This document shows, in pieces, positions 31,282-39,569 of a stretch of 45,434 nt of DNA (positions are counted from its first letter, which is position 1; each line of letters opens with the position of its first letter). This DNA comes from DASPTT01 sp035623275 (GTDB lineage: Bacteria; Actinomycetota; Acidimicrobiia; Acidimicrobiales; UBA8190): assembly GCA_035623275.1 (NCBI GenBank), contig DASPTT010000001.1, positions 1 to 45,434 of the forward strand. The letters run 5' to 3'. The notes below the pieces were generated by a model that worked only from the letters and a program-made list of their open reading frames with translations, was not told the origin of the DNA and did no database searches. The position numbers and the translations under genes are program-made.

Positions 31282-31755
31282 ATGGCGGTCATGACCCCAC
31301 CCCGCGCACATGACAACGGTGCACATGACCACGGTGCACATGACCACGGTGACGGCGCCGAGGACTTCCTCGCGGCGCCGCGTCATCGCCTCTTCGCCGT
31401 CTTCGCCGAGCGCTGGGCGGCGGAGGAGGGGGTCGAGGCCTTGCGCTTCGAGGGATTCGGCGAGGACGAGGACATCTGGTTGCTCTCGGGCGACGAGGGG
31501 ATCGCCCGGCTCGACGCCACCGGCGAGGGGCACGGACGGCTGGCGCGGCTCCTGCGCCGGTTCCAGGCCGCGATGAGCCCGCAGCCGGACTACTGGGTCC
31601 GACTCGACGACGCCTTGCGAGGAGGTGCGTCCGTCGTCTCGGTCCTGGTCGATCGCGAGGGCGACGTGGAGGCGGTGGCCCGGATGCTGCGCCTCCACGG
31701 CGCCACGTTCGTGGCCCGCTTCGGCGACTGGGTCTTCACCCCGGTGGCCGCCTGA
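31282..31755 (+). CDS. Uncharacterised stress-type protein with His-rich N-terminus
   Basis: A 157-residue cytoplasmic protein. Residues 9-23 are three copies of a five-residue repeat (AHDNG, AHDHG, AHDHG) encoded by a 15-bp DNA repeat, giving a His/Asp-rich, possibly metal-binding tail. The rest has two beta-alpha-beta halves: HRLFAVFAERWAAEEGVEAL with EDIWLLSGDEGIARLDATGE, and SVVSVLVDREGDVEAVARML with ATFVARFGDWVFTP. This layout resembles general-stress proteins of the YflT type (general stress protein 17M), but I cannot assign a family. GAGGAGG precedes the ATG at good spacing. It diverges from WS/DGAT. Confidence 0.7.
   Translation: MAVMTPPRAHDNGAHDHGAHDHGDGAEDFLAAPRHRLFAVFAERWAAEEGVEALRFEGFGEDEDIWLLSGDEGIARLDATGEGHGRLARLLRRFQAAMSPQPDYWVRLDDALRGGASVVSVLVDREGDVEAVARMLRLHGATFVARFGDWVFTPVAA
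31306..31350 (+). repeat. Three tandem 15-bp repeats (GCACATGACCACGGT)
   Basis: Copies at 31306-31320 (one base different), 31321-31335 and 31336-31350 encode AHD(N/H)G units at the start of the His-rich protein. The repeat is in frame, so copy number can change without a frameshift. Confidence 0.9.
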
Positions 31756-31794
31756 GCCTCGGGGCGCGCGGGCGCGGTGCCGACCCGTGGCGTG

Positions 31795-32169
31795 TCAACC
31801 AGACAGCCACGGCCCGATGCGCTTGGGCCTCGGCCCGCCGTCCCCGCCCCCATCCTCGAGCCGCCCCTGACGCGGCGGGGGGTCCTCGCCCGGGGCCTCC
31901 TCGCGTACGGGGTCCCCGGCGGGGGCCTTGCGGCGCGGGGACGCCGGACGAGAGGGCTCCGACTCCGCCTCGGCCCAGCGCACGGTGCCCAGCGGCGAGG
32001 CGACGACGGCGAGTCCCGCGCCCGATGCCAGCCTGGCCGCATCGGCATGGGTCCCGTCGACCCGCTCGACCTGGCCGTCGTGGTAGCGGACCTCGATCTC
32101 GTTGGCGGCGACCTGGCGCCACATGACGCTCGCGACGTGCCGTCTGGCCCTGGCCACCCGCTCCTCCAT
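31795..32169 (-). CDS. Hypothetical protein with Pro/Arg-rich tail
   Basis: A 124-residue protein of unknown function. The first ~65 residues look ordered: RRHVASVMWRQVAANEIEVR, YHDGQVERVDG, ADAARLASGAGLAVVASPLG and TVRWAEAE. The remainder is low-complexity, rich in Pro, Arg, Gly and Glu. GACGGGG lies just before the ATG, and TACTGT about 20 bases further upstream could be the -10. It converges with the His-rich protein gene and diverges from the SDR gene. I do not recognise the family. Confidence 0.6.
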   Translation of the reverse strand: MEERVARARRHVASVMWRQVAANEIEVRYHDGQVERVDGTHADAARLASGAGLAVVASPLGTVRWAEAESEPSRPASPRRKAPAGDPVREEAPGEDPPPRQGRLEDGGGDGGPRPKRIGPWLSG

Positions 32170-32276
32170 CCCCGTCCGGACCAGGAACAGTAGTCAAAGG
32201 CAGGACGCGTCCGGCGCGGTCGACCGGCGACGACGCCGACGCCATAGTGGTGCGCGAACCGAACGGAGGGACGAGG

Positions 32277-33062
32277 GTGGGACTGCTCGAGGGTCAGCGT
32301 GCGCTGGTCACCGGCGGCGCGTCGGGCATCGGCCGCGCCACGGCACGCCGGATGGCCGAGGAGGGGGCCAGGGTCGCGGTGGTGGACATCGACGCCGACG
32401 GCGCGCGGGCGGTGGCCGACGAGATCGGCGCCAGCGCGCATCACGCCGACGTGAGCAGCCCCGAGGAGCTCCAGGCCGCCGTGGAGGCGGCCGCGGCGGC
32501 CATGGGCGGACTGAGCGTCGTGTTCAACAACGCGGGGGTGGGGAACCTCTCACCCCTGCACGAATGGGATCCCGACGAGTGGGACCGTCTGGTGCGCGTG
32601 AACCTGACCGGCGTGTTCCTCGGCTTTCGCGCCGCGATTCCGCTCATGCGGGCGTCGGGGGGCGGGGCAATCGTCTCCACGTCGTCGATCAGCGGCACGC
32701 GCCCCGCGGCGGGGGAGGCCCCGTACGCGGCGGCCAAGGCGGGCGTCGCCGCCATCACCGCGTCGGCGGCGCTCGAGTACGGCCCGGCCATCCGGGTGAA
32801 CGCGGTGGCGCCGGGCATGATCCGGACCGCGCTCACCGAGCCCCTGCTGCAGTTCATCCCCCACGAGCGGGAGCGCTTCGAGCAGTCCACACCTATGGCC
32901 CGGATCGGCGAGCCCGAGGACGTGGCCGACGTCGTGGTCTTCCTGTGCTCGCCGGCGGCCCGGTTCGTCACCGGCCAGACGGTGGTGGTCGACGGCGGCC
33001 TGACCCTGCACGGTTCGGGAGTGGACGGCATCCTGCGCCAGCTCTTCCCGGGGCCGTCCTAG
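32277..33062 (+). CDS. Short-chain dehydrogenase/reductase (SDR)
   Basis: A 261-residue classical SDR. The cofactor loop TGGASGIG is at about 13-20 and VVDIDADG follows, whose Asp suggests NAD(H) preference. Then NNAGVG, STSSISG with the catalytic Ser, YAAAK with Tyr and Lys, and VNAVAPGMIRT. The end TGQTVVVDGGLTL is typical of the FabG-like group. The substrate is unknown. The GTG at 32277 has GGAGGG six bases upstream. CATAGT at 32243-32248 could be the -10, giving a short leader. Longer in-frame starts near 32247 lack support. Confidence 0.93.
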   Translation: MGLLEGQRALVTGGASGIGRATARRMAEEGARVAVVDIDADGARAVADEIGASAHHADVSSPEELQAAVEAAAAAMGGLSVVFNNAGVGNLSPLHEWDPDEWDRLVRVNLTGVFLGFRAAIPLMRASGGGAIVSTSSISGTRPAAGEAPYAAAKAGVAAITASAALEYGPAIRVNAVAPGMIRTALTEPLLQFIPHERERFEQSTPMARIGEPEDVADVVVFLCSPAARFVTGQTVVVDGGLTLHGSGVDGILRQLFPGPS

Positions 33063-33099
33063 TCGGGCCGGGACCCCGGGGAGCCCGGCCGGGCGTCGT

Positions 33100-34671
33100 C
33101 TATTGCTTGCCGAAGGGCGCCGCGGACGGGAGCCCCGGGCCGACCGGCAACGCGAGCCCCGGGCCCTGGGGGGTCGGCGGCGTGGTGGCGGGGCCCTGGC
33201 CGCCCGGTGAAGAGGTCGAGGTGCCGGTCGCCGATCCCTGGCTGCTCGGCGGGGCGAGCGCGGACAGACATCCCTGGAGTGCACCGAGAGCGGCCGAATC
33301 CAGGCTCCCGCCGACGGCGGGCGTGCCCGCCGCCCCGCCCGCGGCGGCACCGCTCGAGCCGGGCGCGCCCTGCCCGCCGGCGCCCGATCCATTGGCAGCC
33401 GATCCATTGGCAGCGGCACCGGGGGAGCTCGGGCCCGTGGGCTCGGAAGCAGAGGTCGCCGAGCCCGGTTGCGCGGGTGGCGAGCCCGGTACGGGGGTCA
33501 CACCGCCGGAGGTGGCCGAGCCGTTGGTGTCCAGCGCGCCCGTCGTCGTGGCGTTCGGCGCCGGTGACCCTGTCGCGCTGGTGTTGGCGTCGTTGGTGGT
33601 GAGCGAGCACGCACCGGCCGCCTCGAGCGCTGCCGTGTCCTGCTGGAGGCGGGTGAAGGCCTGGTCCTCGGCCATGCGGTCCGAGATCACTGCCGACGTC
33701 GCTCGGGCGACGTCCTCCGACGCGGTGCTGCGCTGCGCGATCTGCTCCTCGAGCGACGCCGCGGCGTGGCGATAGCGCGCGATCAGGTTGGTGGCAGCGA
33801 TCCCGTCGTACTGCTGGACGAGCAGGGATCGCGGGTCCGAGGGCTCGAAGAGCCGAAGCGCGCTGTCCGCGCTCATGCTGCCGTTGCTCGAGTACTCGTC
33901 GAGGGCGAGCGCGCGCAGCGCCCGTGTGGCGCCGTCCAGATCCCCTTGCGCACTTACGACCGCCGTCTGCACGCTGAGGAGGTCCTGTGTCGTCGTGGCG
34001 ACCTCCTCCTGGTCGGCCGCCGAGGCATCCGCGGCCTGCACGTAAGCCGTGACGTCGGCGTTGACGCTGCTGTAGACGGTGAGGGCCGAGGAGCTGGTCA
34101 CCAACGCCGCGGCCAGGATCCCGGTCCCACCCAGGATCTCACTGGCGTAGCACGGCGTCCCGTCGGAAGACGGCGCGCACCACTGGCTCTTGTCCACCGC
34201 GGCCAGGAAGGCGGCCGGTGGCGACACGTTCCCGGCGCGCAACGCGTCGACGATCGGCGTCATGTTCGACTGCAGCAGCGTCGCCACCGTCGCCGCGCAG
34301 CCGGCCGGCCAGTCGGCAAAGGCAGGAAACCCGTTCGACGAGACCACGGCCGAGAGCGCGTTGTTGTCGACGTCGGTCATCCGGCGGGTGTTGTAGGGGT
34401 TGTAGGCCGCCGTGTTGTCGGTCGACCCCCCTTCGGCCAACTGCCACTCGTCGAGGTCGGTGATGTTGGCCGCGGACGCCGACGCACCCACACCCTGGAG
34501 GATGCAGAGCTCCCAGCCGGGGGGCAGCATCGTGCCGATCACGTCCGACGACCCCGATCCGGCCAACCCCGACGCCGGGTCGGCTGCGACCGGTGCGGAC
34601 CAGCCCGAGGCCGCCATGGCACCCACCACGATCGTCAGAGCCAGGGCGAGGCGGCGGATGGTTGGCGGCAT
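33100..34671 (-). CDS. Secreted lysozyme-like/coiled-coil protein with low-complexity tail
   Basis: A 523-residue exported protein. Residues 1-30 are a signal peptide with likely cleavage after PVAA. Residues ~50-170 resemble phage- and wall-associated lysozyme-like domains: WQLAEGG (E80 as candidate catalytic acid), AAYNPYNTRR, GFPAFADWPAGCAATVATLL, then ALRAG and AAFLAAVDKSQWCA. Residues ~195-365 form a helical hairpin with the RALRALALDEYSSNGS and QQYDGIAATNLIARYRHA pattern, like the coiled coil of the protein at 8488. The last ~150 residues are Gly/Ser/Ala/Pro-rich. At least five Cys support export. It may cut or bind peptidoglycan. ATG chosen because it begins the signal peptide. The lysozyme match is by pattern only. 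Confidence 0.7.
   Translation of the reverse strand: MPPTIRRLALALTIVVGAMAASGWSAPVAADPASGLAGSGSSDVIGTMLPPGWELCILQGVGASASAANITDLDEWQLAEGGSTDNTAAYNPYNTRRMTDVDNNALSAVVSSNGFPAFADWPAGCAATVATLLQSNMTPIVDALRAGNVSPPAAFLAAVDKSQWCAPSSDGTPCYASEILGGTGILAAALVTSSSALTVYSSVNADVTAYVQAADASAADQEEVATTTQDLLSVQTAVVSAQGDLDGATRALRALALDEYSSNGSMSADSALRLFEPSDPRSLLVQQYDGIAATNLIARYRHAAASLEEQIAQRSTASEDVARATSAVISDRMAEDQAFTRLQQDTAALEAAGACSLTTNDANTSATGSPAPNATTTGALDTNGSATSGGVTPVPGSPPAQPGSATSASEPTGPSSPGAAANGSAANGSGAGGQGAPGSSGAAAGGAAGTPAVGGSLDSAALGALQGCLSALAPPSSQGSATGTSTSSPGGQGPATTPPTPQGPGLALPVGPGLPSAAPFGKQ
33384..33414. repeat. Two tandem 15-bp repeats in the low-complexity tail
   Basis: CCGATCCATTGGCAG occurs twice in direct succession (33384-33398 and 33399-33413). 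It encodes two NGSAA-type units in the Gly/Ser/Ala-rich tail and is more AT-rich than its surroundings. A recent in-frame duplication is likely. Confidence 0.85.
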
Positions 34672-34804
34672 GGGTGTTGGTGGGGGGCGGGCGGCGCGGG
34701 CCGCGGCGGACGACAAGGACGTGGGAACCTACAGGCATACATCGGCCCGCGGCCCGCAGCACCTTGAACCGGGCGATATGACGTCCTGGCCAGGGAGTTC
34801 GTAG

Positions 34805-34929
34805 GCCCTTGGGCAGGCAGAGGCGCTGACCTCACCCACCGTGCTCGTCGACGGCGGCGCCGACAGCGTGCCCCCGGCCCACGCCGCGGCGTTCTTCGCG
34901 CTGCTCGGCGGCGGGCTCCAAGACGCGCT
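34805..34929 (+). pseudogene. Remnant of an alpha/beta hydrolase gene
   Basis: The plus strand between the secreted protein and the FAD enzyme reads, after a TAG at 34802-34804, into SPTVLVDGGADSVPPAHAAA and then FFALLGGGLQDAL. This matches the segment of alpha/beta hydrolases that holds the acid of the triad (strand 7: PTLVVxGDADxVPPEHA...LLGGG). It has no start and no nucleophile region, and the match stops abruptly at the 3' end of the FAD oxidoreductase gene. It looks like a short scar of a deleted gene. The assignment rests on ~30 residues. Confidence 0.5.
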
Positions 34930-36123
34930 TCACGTCCCGAAGCGCCCCGGAGAGCAACGCCGCAGGATGTCGCGTCCGAGCTCGCCGCCGACGCCCGGGG
35001 GCTCGGTCCCGGCGATGGTGGCCGCCACCAGTGCCGCGGAGTAGGGGCCGAGCAGCAATCCGTTGGCGCCATGCCCGGTGCAGACGTGCACGTTGGCGAG
35101 GCCGGGCAGCGGCCCGATGACGGGCCGGCCGTCGGGGCTCGTCGGCCTGAGCCCGACCCGGACCTCCAGGAACGTCGCCTGGGCCAGCCCCGGTGCGATG
35201 GCCACGCATTCGCGCAACAGGTCCCGGAGGCCGCTCGCAGTGGCCCGGACGTCGAAGGCCGCGTCGGGCTCGAAGGTGCCGCCACAGGCCACGCGTCCTG
35301 CCGGCCAGGGCACCAGATAGAAATTGAGCACGGGCTGGACCACCGGCCACCGCCCGCTGTCCGTGTCGCCCAGGGCCGCGTCGCCCCCGGGGTCACCGCG
35401 GACCGACGGCAGCGCCATGTGCACGATCTGGCCCTTGGTCGGCGTCACCCGGAGCACGGCGCCCATGGACGCGGCGAGGCCGGCCGACCATGCGCCCGCC
35501 GCGGCGACCACGGTGCCACAGCGCACGACGAGGTCGGACGCGCGCAGCGCGTCGACCCGTCCGAGGCGGCCCTCGACGCCCGTCACCTCGGCGGCCACGA
35601 TCCGAGCACCGCGGCGGGCGGCCGCGGCGCGCAACGCGGCGGAGAGGGCGCGGCCGTCGACGCGGGTGCCCGCCGGGCTGTGAAAGGCCCGCCACACGGG
35701 GCCGAGCGGCGGGAACAGCCCGCGCGCCTCGTCTCCCGTGAGCTCGGTCACATCGGGATCGCGCGCTTGTGCGAGCGCGAAGGCCGACGAGAACCACGGG
35801 TCCTCGTGCTCGGCCAGCGCCACCACCAACGAACCGCAGCGGGCGTAGGCGTCGGCGCCGAGCGTCGTCCCGTCGTCGGCCAGCCGGTCCACCAGCGCCG
35901 CCGCGTGACCGGCCGCGGCCGCCCCGAACTCGTACCAGTGGGGGTCCGGCTCCTGGAAGGTCTCCGGGGAGAGGATGCCCGCCCCCGCGTCGGAGGCCCG
36001 GCCCGCCAGCGCCGCGTCCACCAGGACCACGTCGCAGCCGGCGACGCGCAGCTCGTACGCGAGGGCCGCCCCGACCAGGCCGCCCCCCACCACGGCGACG
36101 TCGGCCGTCAGCGTCTCGCCCAT
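34930..36123 (-). CDS. FAD-dependent oxidoreductase (DAO/glycine oxidase type)
   Basis: A 397-residue flavoenzyme of the D-amino-acid oxidase family. The dinucleotide motif VAVVGGGLVGAALAYEL (9-25) is followed by the acidic strand end VVLVDAALAGRASDAGAG. FHSPAGTRVDGRALSAAL and VRCGTVVAAAGAWSAGL belong to the FAD domain, and the C-terminal GLRPTSPDGRPVIGPLPGL with CTGHGANGLLLGPYSA completes it. It should oxidise an amine or amino acid such as glycine, sarcosine or a D-amino acid. The ATG is the first codon of the family N-terminus. It diverges from the SGNH hydrolase gene, 134 bp between starts. Confidence 0.92.
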   Translation of the reverse strand: MGETLTADVAVVGGGLVGAALAYELRVAGCDVVLVDAALAGRASDAGAGILSPETFQEPDPHWYEFGAAAAGHAAALVDRLADDGTTLGADAYARCGSLVVALAEHEDPWFSSAFALAQARDPDVTELTGDEARGLFPPLGPVWRAFHSPAGTRVDGRALSAALRAAAARRGARIVAAEVTGVEGRLGRVDALRASDLVVRCGTVVAAAGAWSAGLAASMGAVLRVTPTKGQIVHMALPSVRGDPGGDAALGDTDSGRWPVVQPVLNFYLVPWPAGRVACGGTFEPDAAFDVRATASGLRDLLRECVAIAPGLAQATFLEVRVGLRPTSPDGRPVIGPLPGLANVHVCTGHGANGLLLGPYSAALVAATIAGTEPPGVGGELGRDILRRCSPGRFGT

Positions 36124-36257
36124 GACCCCGTCCGCATGTCACCCCCCTTTCGGCTCCCCGGCCGGCGCACCGCACGGCGCGTCCCGGCCGCGCCTTGAAG
36201 CGCATCCGCCGGTTGACCATCATGGGTCGTCGCCCGCATCCGTGGACAGGGGGATCC

Positions 36258-37196
36258 ATGCGCGCCAGACATCGAGGCCGCGACCGGCGGCCCACCAGCC
36301 GGCTCGGTGCCCGCCGCTGGGTGCTCGCCGCCTCGGGCGCGACCGCGCTGGCATGCGTCTCGCTCGTCGCGCTCCCCGCCGCCCAGGTCGCCGGCGGCTC
36401 GGCCGTCACCTACGTCGCCCTGGGCGACTCCTACACGGCCGGCCCCCTCGTCCCCGCCCAGTCGACGAACCCCCTCGGCTGCCTGCGCTCGGACCACAAC
36501 TACCCGAGCGACACTGCCGGCGCGCTCGGCTTGTCGCTCGTCGACATGAGCTGCAGCGGCGCCACCACGGCCGACATGACCGGGCCGCAGCAGGTGACCC
36601 CCGGACCCGCCAACCCGCCCCAGCTCGGCGCGATCCGCGCGAGCACCCGAGTGGTCAGCCTGCAGATCGGCGGCAACGACATCGGCTTCGTCGACATCAT
36701 CGAGAACTGCGCCGCGCTCACCCCCTGGGGCCCCACCAAGGTCGGCCTGAACTGCCGGGACCACTACGACCCCGGCGGGAACGACCACCTCGGGGCGACC
36801 ATCGCCGCGTTGGAGCCCGCCGTCGCCGCCATCATCGACCAGGTCCACGCACAGGCGCCGCAGGCCGAGGTCTTCGTCGTCGGCTACCCGGCGATCCTGC
36901 CGGCCAGCGGCTCGTGCTGGCCCTCCCTGCCGATCGAGAAGGGGGACGCGGCCTATCTGCGCCAGAAGGAGCTGCAGCTCGACGACGTCCTCCAGAGCGC
37001 GGCGACGCAGAACGGCGCCACCTACGTGGACACCTACGGCGCGAGCCTCACCCACGACGCGTGCGCGCCCGAGTCGACCCGCTGGGTGGAGCCGTTGGTG
37101 CCGGACGCGCCGGCCGCGCCGGTGCACCCGAACGCCGCCGGGGAGGCGGGGATGGCCGCGCTGCTCGAGAGCGCCATCAGGGCAACGGGGATCTGA
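36258..37196 (+). CDS. Secreted SGNH/GDSL-family hydrolase
   Basis: A 312-residue exported esterase or lipase. The Arg-rich N-region and hydrophobic core (WVLAASGATALACVSLVALP) form a signal peptide. The mature part has ALGDSYTAGP (block I Ser), DMSCSGATTADM (block II Gly), QIGGNDIGFVD (block III Asn) and the catalytic His in PVHPNAAGEAGMA (block V). Six Cys in the mature part suggest three disulfides, as in streptomycete SGNH lipases. The ATG at 36258 has AGGGGGAT just upstream; an in-frame TTG at 36195 would add 21 residues without a better signal peptide. It stops 4 bp before the stop of the convergent DoxX-Rieske gene. Confidence 0.92.
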   Translation: MRARHRGRDRRPTSRLGARRWVLAASGATALACVSLVALPAAQVAGGSAVTYVALGDSYTAGPLVPAQSTNPLGCLRSDHNYPSDTAGALGLSLVDMSCSGATTADMTGPQQVTPGPANPPQLGAIRASTRVVSLQIGGNDIGFVDIIENCAALTPWGPTKVGLNCRDHYDPGGNDHLGATIAALEPAVAAIIDQVHAQAPQAEVFVVGYPAILPASGSCWPSLPIEKGDAAYLRQKELQLDDVLQSAATQNGATYVDTYGASLTHDACAPESTRWVEPLVPDAPAAPVHPNAAGEAGMAALLESAIRATGI

Positions 37197-37200
37197 GCGC

Positions 37201-38361
37201 TCACGTCACGTAGAGGTTGCCGTCGGACCCCTCGGCGACGGCGATACCGGGCAGCGGCGTCACGGCCGGCCCGTTCAGCACCCGCCCGTTGGCTGCGTCG
37301 AACACCGAGCCGTGACAGGGGCAGACGAAGGTGTGGTCCCCCTCGGAGAACCGGACCGTGCAACCCGCATGCGTGCAGACGGCGCTGCGCGCGCTGAAGT
37401 GTCCCGCCGTGAGCTGCAGCGCGTAGGCCGGCTGCTGCGTGGACGGGTCGGTGAACTGGAGCGCACCGCCCACGGGGACGGCACTCGCGGGCCCGATGGA
37501 CGTCCCCGGCGGCGTGGACGAACCCGTCCCGCCGCTGCTCCCCGTGCCCGAGCCGCCCGCGGCGGACGTCGTGGTGGCCCCGCCCCCAGGTGGCGCACCG
37601 CCCGCGCTCGGCCGCGCCGACGCCCCGGCGCGGCCGATCACCGCGGTCAGCGCAGCGGTCACGGCACCGACCGCGCCCAGCACCAGCACCATCGCGCTCT
37701 TGGACAACACCACGCGGCGCGACAGGACGGCGCCGGCCGGCGCGCCCGTGCCCGGGCGCGACGGCGCGCCGTCGAGTGTGCCCGCGCGTGAAGCGGCATA
37801 GGCGTCGAGGGACCATGCACCCGCGCCGAGGAGCACGAACGGCGTCCAGGCGAAGAGGAAGACGATGTCCGAGCCGTAGTAGTAGGGCCAGGTGCTGAAG
37901 CTGATGGTGAGGAAGAAGGTGAGCGACAGCGCCATGCCACCCAGCGCGGCGACGCGGGCCCAGAGGCCGAAGACGGTGCCGATGCCGACGGCGAGCTCGG
38001 CGAGCGCGATCCCCACGCCGAAGGCCACCGGTGCGTGCAGCGCGAGGTGCACCAGGCTCGGCACGGCCGCGACCTGCAGGGCACCGTGGAGCTGGTTCTG
38101 GATCGAGTCCGGCGACGAGGCGCGCAGGAAGTTCGGGTCGGCCAGCTTCTGGAGACCGGCGAAGACGAAGGTCACCCCGAGGAAGGCGCGCAGCGGGAGC
38201 AGCCCGGCCGACGGCTCCAGCGCCGCCCACCAGTGACGCCGCGGCGCCGACGCCCCGCCGGCGGCCTGCTCGGCGCGCCGGGCCGTGGAGGCGACCGATC
38301 GCGCCCCGCGTCCGCTCGCCGACCGGCGCCGGAGCGCCCCCGCCTGCCTTGCCCTGGCCAC
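37201..38361 (-). CDS. DoxX-Rieske fusion membrane protein
   Basis: A 386-residue fusion. Residues ~55-185 form a four-helix DoxX-family membrane domain (LLPLRAFLGVTFVFAGLQKL, LAELAVGIGTVFGLWAR, WPYYYGSDIVFLFAW). A fifth helix (about 215-235) and a ~60-residue Gly/Ser/Thr/Pro linker lead to a C-terminal Rieske domain (about 290-386). This has CTHAGC and CPCHGSVFD, the complete Cys-His/Cys-His ligand set for a [2Fe-2S] cluster, plus PVGG at its start. The iron-sulfur domain should lie on the outer face of the membrane. DoxX proteins act in thiosulfate:quinone oxidoreductase or thiol redox complexes, so an electron-transfer role is likely. The GTG start is the best of several; the N-terminal 40 residues are Arg/Ala-rich. 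It diverges from the PfkB gene. Confidence 0.85.
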   Translation of the reverse strand: MARARQAGALRRRSASGRGARSVASTARRAEQAAGGASAPRRHWWAALEPSAGLLPLRAFLGVTFVFAGLQKLADPNFLRASSPDSIQNQLHGALQVAAVPSLVHLALHAPVAFGVGIALAELAVGIGTVFGLWARVAALGGMALSLTFFLTISFSTWPYYYGSDIVFLFAWTPFVLLGAGAWSLDAYAASRAGTLDGAPSRPGTGAPAGAVLSRRVVLSKSAMVLVLGAVGAVTAALTAVIGRAGASARPSAGGAPPGGGATTTSAAGGSGTGSSGGTGSSTPPGTSIGPASAVPVGGALQFTDPSTQQPAYALQLTAGHFSARSAVCTHAGCTVRFSEGDHTFVCPCHGSVFDAANGRVLNGPAVTPLPGIAVAEGSDGNLYVT

Positions 38362-38463
38362 CCGTCTCTCGCTCCTCGTCCCGTCGTCGTCCGGCACGCG
38401 CGACGCGAACCACGCCGGCGGCCCTCCCGTGCCGGGGGCCCACGTTACGGGGGCACCGTGGGG

Positions 38464-38481
38464 CCCGGGGCGCGCCCCGGG
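38464..38481. promoter_or_regulatory. 18-bp perfect GC palindrome in a divergent region
   Basis: CCCGGGGCGCGCCCCGGG is a perfect palindrome in the 190-bp region between the divergent DoxX-Rieske and PfkB genes. It could be an operator or form a hairpin in either transcript. No other feature explains it. Confidence 0.35.
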
Positions 38482-38551
38482 TGATGGGACCGCGCGCGAA
38501 CGCAGGTCGAGGCAGGATGGGGGCGTCGGGCCGGACGACGAGGGGTCGGCG

Positions 38552-39565
38552 ATGACCTTTGTGACGAGTGCCCAGCGGCACGACGTCGTGAGCGTGGGCG
38601 ACGTGGCCATGGACGTGTTCATCCCGCTGCCCGACAGCGGGGTCGACGTCCGCACCGACGGCCCGCGGCGCCAGATCGTGCTGCCCTTCGGGGCGAAGAT
38701 CCCCTGTGAGCGGCGCGCCACCGTGGCCGCCGGAGGTGACGCGGCAAATGCGGCGGTCGCCTTCGCCCGGCTGGGGCTTCGCGCCGCGCTGGTCTCGTTC
38801 CTGGCCCACGATCAATACGGGCGCGACCTCCTGGTCGCGCTGCGCACCGAGGGTGTGCACACCAACCTGGTCCATGTCGACGACCCGGCGGAGACCAACC
38901 GGAACTTCGTGTTGTGGTCCGGGGCCGATCGGACGATCCTCGTGCACCATCAGCGGTTCAACTGGCACTGGCCGAGCCTGCGCCCGAGCGACGTGCCGGC
39001 CTGGCTGTACCTCACCTCCGTCGGGCCCAACGACTTCAGGTACGAGGACGAGATCGCGGCGTGGCTGGCGTCGAACCCGGCCGTCCGCCTGGCGTTCCGT
39101 CCCGGCACCCACCAGCTGGCGGCCGGGTTGGCCCGCATGGCGGCGCTGATCGGCCGATCCGAGGTCCTCGTGCTGGCCGAGGAGGACGCCGAGGCCCTGG
39201 TCGGCGCGTCGGGCGAGGCGGCCGATCCCTTCGGCGCGCTCATGGGCACGGGCGCGCGCCGGGTGGTCCTCACCGATCACCACGGCGGGGCCCGTGCGGC
39301 CGACGACGAGCACCGCTACGTGGTGCCGCCGTACCCCGACACCACCCCCGTCTACGAGCGCACCGGGTCCGACGACGCATTCGCCGCCACTGTGGTGGCG
39401 GGCCTGATCGCCGGCCTGGGCTTCCGCGACGCGCTCCAGCGGGCGCCCGTGAACGCCATGAGCGTGAAGCACGAGCTCGGGGCCCAGACCGGGCTGCTGC
39501 GACAGGAGGACCTGGCCGCCTATCTCGATGAGATGCCCGCGGGCGCCGCCGTCGCCGTCGACTGA
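38552..39565 (+). CDS. PfkB-family carbohydrate kinase
   Basis: A 337-residue ribokinase-fold sugar kinase. VVSVGDVAMDVFI starts the fold, AAGGDAANAAVAFARLGLRA is the first PfkB signature, here read in parts, and VYERTGSDDAFAATVVAGLIAGL is the second, whose Asp (TGSDDAF) is the catalytic base. In most relatives this motif reads GAGDAF; the TGSDD form is a variant that keeps the Asp. It should phosphorylate a sugar or nucleoside; the substrate is unclear. GAGGGG lies about seven bases before the ATG. The gene is followed by a clear stem-loop and then the MMPL gene. Confidence 0.88.
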   Translation: MTFVTSAQRHDVVSVGDVAMDVFIPLPDSGVDVRTDGPRRQIVLPFGAKIPCERRATVAAGGDAANAAVAFARLGLRAALVSFLAHDQYGRDLLVALRTEGVHTNLVHVDDPAETNRNFVLWSGADRTILVHHQRFNWHWPSLRPSDVPAWLYLTSVGPNDFRYEDEIAAWLASNPAVRLAFRPGTHQLAAGLARMAALIGRSEVLVLAEEDAEALVGASGEAADPFGALMGTGARRVVLTDHHGGARAADDEHRYVVPPYPDTTPVYERTGSDDAFAATVVAGLIAGLGFRDALQRAPVNAMSVKHELGAQTGLLRQEDLAAYLDEMPAGAAVAVD

Positions 39566-39569
39566 CCGG

